Assembly (NCBI GenBank): GCA_040219575.1
Contig: JAVJSD010000074.1
Coordinates: forward strand, 1-64,000
DNA length: 64,000 bases
Reading direction: 5' to 3'
Origin: JAVJSD01 sp040219575
GTDB taxonomy: Bacteria; Planctomycetota; Planctomycetia; Pirellulales; Pirellulaceae
Shown here: in pieces, positions 59,175-64,000 of the stretch
Position numbering within the stretch: position 1 is the first letter of the stretch
Layout of the letters: each line of letters starts with the position of its first letter
The notes under the pieces: generated by a model
What the model saw: only the letters and a program-made list of their open reading frames with translations
The model's database searches: none
Told to the model about the DNA's origin: nothing
Program-made: the position numbers and the translations under genes

Positions 59175-61610
59175 CTACAGCATCCCCGCCCGCTTGCGCA
59201 GCAGCCATTCCAGCACGATCAGGCCGACGAACGCGGCGGGCAGCAGCCAGATGTCGAACAGCGTCGGCAGATTGGGGAGGCTCCAGACGTGGGTGGGCGG
59301 CAGCGATTGAATTCGTACTTGCCGGCCTCGCGGCAGATCGCCCAGCAACTTGTCCACAGTGGCGATATCGTAAAACTCGCCGCGCGAGGCGTTGGCGGCG
59401 CGACGCAACTCGGTGGAATCCATCTCCATCCGGGCATGCTCACCCGGAGGGGCGACGACCGCGAAACGGAAGGCCGGCGGATTGCCTTCGAACGTCGGCG
59501 AGGCGACCCAAGTACGGTAGGTCCCCTCCACCAGATTCGCCACCGCGCCTTCGAAGATGCCGCGGCTGGCGGCGTCGCGGCGGAGATTCACCTGCTGGCG
59601 GCGTCCGCCTTGCCGTTCGAGCACGATCGTCACGCCGTCGTCCTCGGGCGGGGCCTGGCGGTCGTCGAAGAACCGCAGCCGCAGCCGCACGGTTTCGTCG
59701 TGGCGGTACTCCTCGCGATCGGCGGTCAACTCGGCGGCCCGATTCTGCCCCAGCAGTTTCGAGCGGCTGAGGTAGCGTATCGTCTGAATCCAGTAGCGGC
59801 CGAAATACGCGTCGCCGGCGCGAAATCGCCACTGGAACGTCTCGTCGGTAGCGTGAAAGATCACTTTTCCCGCGCCGACGTAGTACAGCATGATGATCGG
59901 CAAGTTGCTGCCGTCGCTGCCGGTCCGCGTGGGATGTTCGGCCAGCACGCGGGCCGCCGGTTTGCGGTCCGGCGCATCGAGCATCCAGTAGACGCCCGGC
60001 AGGCGGCGCCAAATCTCCGCCGACTCCACCGGCGAGTCGGCCAACTGCATCTGCGGGCTGATTAAGCCCAGACGCGTCGGCCGCACCGGCGTCGATTGTT
60101 CGATGTTGGCGGCCGGGTTGGGCATCGTGACCGTGTTGAGATCGATCGGCATCAACTCGGCCAGCGGCGTATTGCGGTAGGCCAGCGGCGTGTATCGCGG
60201 GCCCGCCATGAACACGACGCCGCCGCCCCGCTCCTTCACGAACGCGGCCAGGTTCTCCAGCATGCTGGTGGTGAACTCCGACGGATCGACGTCGCCGAAC
60301 AAGATCACGTCGAAGCGGAACAACTCCTCGCGGCTGACCGGAAAGCCGATGCGGGCCGACTCGTCCTGTTCGCTATACCCTTCGCCGGCCTCCTGCAGCA
60401 CGACCGAAAGCTCGATCGACTTACCACCGCCCGCCTCGTCGCTCTTTACCTGCCGTTCCAACAGGGGCTTGAGGAAGCGGTATTCGTAGTTGGGATAAGC
60501 CTGCACCAACAAAACGCGAATTGTCTCGTCGCGGACGCTGACTTGACGCATCTGGCGATTGTTGGAATCGTCGGCCTCGCCTTCGAGCGAATCGACTTCG
60601 ACCACGTATTTGAAGTCGCCCTTATGCGGCGGCCGGTAGGTGATGCGAACTGGCTGCGATTGACCGTCGCCGCCGACCGTCACCTGCTGCTCGGCCAGCA
60701 CGTTGCGGCTCCCCTCCTCCCGCAGGCGAACCGTCACCGATTCGCCTTGGTACCCCGAGCCGGAGAGTTTGAAGTCGAAGTTGACGACGTCGCCCACGAA
60801 CACCACGTCGTCGACCAACAGATCGTTCACGCGCAGGTCGCGCGGCGACTGGTCGTTCCCCAACCCCACGGCGAAAATCGGAATCGACTTCAGCCGCGCG
60901 TACTCCGCCGCCTCGGTCAGCGAACGTCCCTCGGTGGTCACGCCGTCGCTGAGCAGGATAATCGCCGCCGTCGGGCGGCCGCGCTGCGCTTCGATCACGT
61001 CGCGCAGTCCCTTGCCGAGCCGGCTCTGTTGCTGCTCGGGCTCTTGTCGCCGCACCTTCTCCGCCAGCGACTCGTTCTCGTCGCCGGCCTGCACCCGGGC
61101 CGACTCTCCCACGAAGTAGAATTTGACGTGGTAGCGGCCGCGGAGTCTTTCGAGCAGGTCGCTCGACTCGCCCAGCAGCAGCCAGCGCGCGAGATCAAAC
61201 CGCGTCGGCGCGTCGAAGCCGGACTGCGTGACGCGGCGCGACAGCTCGGCCCGCAGTTGCTCGTCGTCGTAGTAGTCCTCGAGCGCCATGCTCGCCGAAT
61301 CGTCGACCACGATCACCACGTCGGGCAGGTCGGTGCGATGGCGTTCGCGAACCCAGCCATACAGCATCAACAACACCAGCGCCACCAGCGACAGGCGGAC
61401 TCCGGCGAGAAAGAGTTTCGTCGGCAGACCGGCGGCGCCCCGTTCGTGGAGATAGATCGCCAGCACGTACACCGCGGCGGCGATCAGCAGCGACAGCACC
61501 ACCCAGGCCGGCATCGACCAGGTGTCGACCACCTGCGTCTCCAGGCCCTGGCCGGCGTCGAGTTGAGCCGGCAGCGCGGCGGACATCGAGTTGGAAATCT
61601 CGTTTTGCAT
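59175..61610 (-). CDS. vWA-domain membrane protein with amidotransferase-like fold
   Basis: 811 residues. Two N-terminal helices (VLSLLIAAAVYVLAIYL and LSLVALVLLMLYGWV) are followed by a von Willebrand A domain with MIDAS DDSASM near residue 105 and AAIILLSDGVTTEGRSL later. An Ig-like part follows (VTVRLREEGS). Then comes a segment like the class I glutamine-amidotransferase fold seen in this family (FDVILFGDVDPSEFT, GGGVVFMAGPRYTPLA). A C-terminal helix (LPAAFVGLIVLEWLL) ends the chain. It is a planctomycete-type partner of BatA/DUF58 genes; function unknown. It starts 9 bp after the stop of the BatA-type gene, in one operon. Confidence 0.83.
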   Translation of the reverse strand: MQNEISNSMSAALPAQLDAGQGLETQVVDTWSMPAWVVLSLLIAAAVYVLAIYLHERGAAGLPTKLFLAGVRLSLVALVLLMLYGWVRERHRTDLPDVVIVVDDSASMALEDYYDDEQLRAELSRRVTQSGFDAPTRFDLARWLLLGESSDLLERLRGRYHVKFYFVGESARVQAGDENESLAEKVRRQEPEQQQSRLGKGLRDVIEAQRGRPTAAIILLSDGVTTEGRSLTEAAEYARLKSIPIFAVGLGNDQSPRDLRVNDLLVDDVVFVGDVVNFDFKLSGSGYQGESVTVRLREEGSRNVLAEQQVTVGGDGQSQPVRITYRPPHKGDFKYVVEVDSLEGEADDSNNRQMRQVSVRDETIRVLLVQAYPNYEYRFLKPLLERQVKSDEAGGGKSIELSVVLQEAGEGYSEQDESARIGFPVSREELFRFDVILFGDVDPSEFTTSMLENLAAFVKERGGGVVFMAGPRYTPLAYRNTPLAELMPIDLNTVTMPNPAANIEQSTPVRPTRLGLISPQMQLADSPVESAEIWRRLPGVYWMLDAPDRKPAARVLAEHPTRTGSDGSNLPIIMLYYVGAGKVIFHATDETFQWRFRAGDAYFGRYWIQTIRYLSRSKLLGQNRAAELTADREEYRHDETVRLRLRFFDDRQAPPEDDGVTIVLERQGGRRQQVNLRRDAASRGIFEGAVANLVEGTYRTWVASPTFEGNPPAFRFAVVAPPGEHARMEMDSTELRRAANASRGEFYDIATVDKLLGDLPRGRQVRIQSLPPTHVWSLPNLPTLFDIWLLPAAFVGLIVLEWLLRKRAGML

Positions 61611-61619
61611 ATCGCTGCG

Positions 61620-63836
61620 TCAGGTTGAAACGCCGAACATCCAGCCGCGCAGCCGAGTGTACGCCGTGCTGGCGAACAACCAGGCCAACAAGGTCTCCAG
61701 CAGCACCAGCAACAGCACGCACATCAAGACGGGCCGAAACAATTCCGGCGGTCGCGTCGAGGCGACCTGTTGCGCGGGCGCCTCGCTCGACGGCAGCTCC
61801 GTCTGAAATTGGCTCGGAAGCAGTTCCGTGTCGAATCGCTCGAGGTTGCTTTCCCGCGTATCGACATTCACCGCGTAGCGCCGCATCGCTTCGACGGGAT
61901 TGCCGAAGCGCGCTTCGTAAACGCCGCTCTGATAGGTGTCGCCGAACACCCACCGGCTGGCGTCGCCCTCGGTCACCACGGGGACTCGCCGCCCACGGAC
62001 CGCGGGGATCGGCCGGGCGTCGGTCTCTCCGCTGGGCGCCGCCAGGAACAGCGGCAGCCGTCGGTGCGCGGCGTCGACCGCATCGCGAAGCGGCGTTCCC
62101 ACCGTGACGTTTCGTCTCTCGTCGCGGCGGCTTACCGCCAGCGGCAGCATCTCCTGTATCAATGCCGGGTAGTTGCGCCAGGTGGGGAGAATCGTCCAGG
62201 GCAGGGGCGGATCCACCGAGCGATCCATCGAGACTTCGGAAGCGGCCGTCGTCACCAGCAGGCTGCGTCCGCCCATGAGCTTTTCCTCAACCAGCGCCGC
62301 ATCCCCCCCGCTGAAGCCGAGCGCCGTGTTGGCCGCGCCCCCTTCGATCGGCCCCACGCGGATGTAGCGAAACGTGGGCAGCGTGAACATGCCGCTGCGG
62401 TCGTTGCCGCGAAACGCGGCGGCGAGTGAATGACGGTAATCGAGCGGATCGAGGAAGTACTGTCCCGCCGGCGCGAGTTCCTCCAGTCGGGCGGGCAGCA
62501 CACGCCGCTCTCCGAGCAAGTACTCGTTGTAGCTCTGCAATTGAACGCGATCGCCCATGAAAAACACCAGCCCGCCGCCTTGCTCGAGAAAGTCGGCCAG
62601 AACCGCGCTTTCATCCGGACCGAAGCGAGCGACGTTGCACAGGAAGATGCAGTCGTACTCCGCCAGGTTCCGCTCCAGGATCGCCGACTCGCTGACAATC
62701 TGCCAGGCCACGTGGGGCGGTTGCGACTGGAAGGGATCGAGCCCGTAGGCCACCAACCGCGCCGAGCCCGGGCTCCCTTCCACGCACAAGGCGCGAATCG
62801 ATTCGCGCACGGGAACGCTCAGGAATCGTCGATTGTCGATCGGCAGGCGATCCGAAACCAGCCGCACTTCCACGTCGTGATCGCCGGGCGCGTCGAAGCG
62901 CAGGTTGAAGCGAACGGCGGCGCGTCCCTCGGCCGCGACATCGACGAGCTGTTTGCCGGCCCCCTGGCCGTCGACGTACAACTCCACGTTCAGCCCCAGA
63001 ACCTCCTCGCCGAAATTCTGTACGGCCGCCTCGAGCGCCACGTCGCGGCCGACCGTGACCAGAGGCTCTTCCAACTGCAGGTCGACCACCGCCAGGTTGC
63101 CGGCCTGCGATCGTCCCATATCGAACAGGGCGAACGACGCCTGATCGCCGAGGCGTCCCGCGCTGGCGCGCGCCTCGGGCGTGGTGACGGCGTCCCACGT
63201 GGTGCGGCCCATGTCGCTGAACAAGCAGACGCGCGTCTGTTCGAGCCGGCGGTGCTTGTCGTGCGCCGCGGCGACGATCGATTCGACCTCAGCCAGCGTG
63301 GCGGTCAGGTTCGCGCCCCCGTGGCGCAGTTCGAGCGTCTTGATTTCGTCGAGCACGTCCTCCGCCGCGAAGGCCGGATCGGCGATCACCGAAACCGGCG
63401 GGTCCGACATCAACACCAGCGTAAACCCGTCGCCCTGTGGGGCTTCGGCGACGATCTGCGAGGCCGTCTCCCGGGCGGCGTCAAAGCGAGACTTCCCCTC
63501 CGTTTGATAGTCCATCGAGTACGAGCCGTCGATCACCAGCACCCAGTGGGTGTTGCTCCCCAGGCTGAAAGCTCCGCCGAGCGACGACACAAACGGCCAG
63601 AACGGCTCGGCGAGGGCGATTCCCAATAGCAGCAGAATCGACACCCGGACCAGCAGCAGCAGCAGTTGCTCGACGCGGATGCGGCGCGAGTTCTTCCGCA
63701 TCGCCGCCAGCAGGTATTCCATCGCCGCCCAGGAAACCTCCTGGTATCGCCGCCGACTCCACAAGTGGATCGCGATGGGAACGGCCGCGGCCAGCCCCCA
63801 TAACAGCATCATTCCACTTGCGAAAGGAAAGAACAT
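61620..63836 (-). CDS. BatA-N and vWA domain membrane protein
   Basis: 738 residues. The N-terminus matches the BatA membrane module: LWGLAAAVPIAIHLWSRRR, VSWAAMEYLLAAMRKNSRR and RVEQLLLLLVRVSILLLLGI. A vWA domain follows with MIDAS IDGSYSM near residue 105. A CARDB/Ig-like middle and an amidotransferase-like segment (DCIFLCNVARFGPDESAVLA) come next. A C-terminal helix (VLMCVLLLVLLETLLAWLF) completes it. BatA-type proteins act with MoxR ATPases and DUF58 proteins, often in envelope stress or complex maturation. It lies between the partial upstream gene and the 811-residue vWA protein. Confidence 0.87.
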   Translation of the reverse strand: MFFPFASGMMLLWGLAAAVPIAIHLWSRRRYQEVSWAAMEYLLAAMRKNSRRIRVEQLLLLLVRVSILLLLGIALAEPFWPFVSSLGGAFSLGSNTHWVLVIDGSYSMDYQTEGKSRFDAARETASQIVAEAPQGDGFTLVLMSDPPVSVIADPAFAAEDVLDEIKTLELRHGGANLTATLAEVESIVAAAHDKHRRLEQTRVCLFSDMGRTTWDAVTTPEARASAGRLGDQASFALFDMGRSQAGNLAVVDLQLEEPLVTVGRDVALEAAVQNFGEEVLGLNVELYVDGQGAGKQLVDVAAEGRAAVRFNLRFDAPGDHDVEVRLVSDRLPIDNRRFLSVPVRESIRALCVEGSPGSARLVAYGLDPFQSQPPHVAWQIVSESAILERNLAEYDCIFLCNVARFGPDESAVLADFLEQGGGLVFFMGDRVQLQSYNEYLLGERRVLPARLEELAPAGQYFLDPLDYRHSLAAAFRGNDRSGMFTLPTFRYIRVGPIEGGAANTALGFSGGDAALVEEKLMGGRSLLVTTAASEVSMDRSVDPPLPWTILPTWRNYPALIQEMLPLAVSRRDERRNVTVGTPLRDAVDAAHRRLPLFLAAPSGETDARPIPAVRGRRVPVVTEGDASRWVFGDTYQSGVYEARFGNPVEAMRRYAVNVDTRESNLERFDTELLPSQFQTELPSSEAPAQQVASTRPPELFRPVLMCVLLLVLLETLLAWLFASTAYTRLRGWMFGVST

Positions 63837-63845
63837 TTTTGGTTC

Positions 63846-63896
63846 GTGGTGAGTGGGTGAGTCGTTGCTCCAAGCCGACGGCTCCGCCGTCGCCGT
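63846..63896 (-). repeat. Leader repeat related to 2784-2850
   Basis: On the minus strand: an AGCCGTCGGCTTGG block followed by ACTCACCCACTCACCAC, ending 9 bp before the BatA-type ATG. Same modules and order as the block before the radical SAM gene at 2852. Confidence 0.6.
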
Positions 63897-63907
63897 CGCT
63901 CTTTGGG

Positions 63908-64000
63908 CTATTTCACTTGCTGCATGCGGGCGGCGAGGTACGTCGACAGGGCCAGTCCCAGGTTGGTGTCGGTGCGCATCAGGTGGTAGTCCATTTGCTG
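63908..64000 (-). CDS. C-terminal end of a probable DUF58 protein (partial)
   Basis: The last 30 codons of a minus-strand gene enter from the right edge and end at a TAG (63908-63910). The translation reads MDYHLMRTDTNLGLALSTYL and AARMQQVK. This looks like the end of DUF58 proteins, and DUF58 genes normally precede BatA/vWA genes in this type of operon. The gene body lies outside the window, so the family call is tentative. Confidence 0.5.
   Translation of the reverse strand, partial: QQMDYHLMRTDTNLGLALSTYLAARMQQVK

Overview
This is about 64 kb of high-GC DNA, almost certainly from a planctomycete chromosome, probably a Pirellulales-like lineage. The evidence is a set of families concentrated in that phylum: a DUF1552 gene next to a DUF1587/1592/1588/1585 cytochrome-type protein, a DUF1501 protein, a giant PVC-type heme-binding CxxCH protein, a TIGR03000-like domain fused to WD40 repeats, and a MoxR-type neighbourhood of DUF58/BatA/von Willebrand proteins. 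Many intergenic regions carry dispersed hairpin repeats.

Layout. 1-767: transposase fragment running off the left edge. 985-5661: a solitary nuoM, a radical SAM protein, a small membrane protein and a secreted WD40 protein. 5967-15987 (minus): giant multidomain cytochrome/cupredoxin protein, DUF1552 protein and DUF1592-type protein. 16079-28325 (minus): two giant membrane-anchored caspase-like proteins flanking a lipoprotein. 28591-41334 (plus): a type VI secretion (T6SS) operon in impA-H-like order, tssA-tssB-tssC-tssC2-tagJ-tssE-tssF-tssG-tssH-hcp. 41424-46128 (minus): six further Hcp-family genes. 46344-49557 (plus): vgrG and an FHA-DUF6931 gene. 49736-53226: sugar isomerase-like protein and octaheme cytochrome/TPR protein. 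53340-58379 (minus): EF-hand protein, DUF1501 protein, EpmA and EF-P. 59175-64000 (minus): two vWA/BatA proteins and the tail of a probable DUF58 gene.

How it works together. The sheath (TssB, two TssC), baseplate (TssA, E, F, G), recycling ATPase (TssH), tube (Hcp), spike (VgrG) and accessory genes (TagJ, FHA) are present. No TssJ, TssK, TssL, TssM or PAAR gene was found here. Two things stand out. First, seven Hcp-family paralogues are present, one with a coiled-coil insertion of about 130 residues. Second, a divergent operon starts 265 bp from tssA. It encodes a lipoprotein and two single-origin giant membrane proteins. Both have a caspase-like domain next to the membrane anchor; one keeps the His/Cys dyad and the other has Thr in place of Cys. 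I treat the T6SS, the Hcp array and the caspase-like/lipoprotein operon together as the most likely undescribed system. The functional link is inference from position and topology.

No tRNA, rRNA or CRISPR array was recognised. All family assignments come from reading the sequence; no database search was run.
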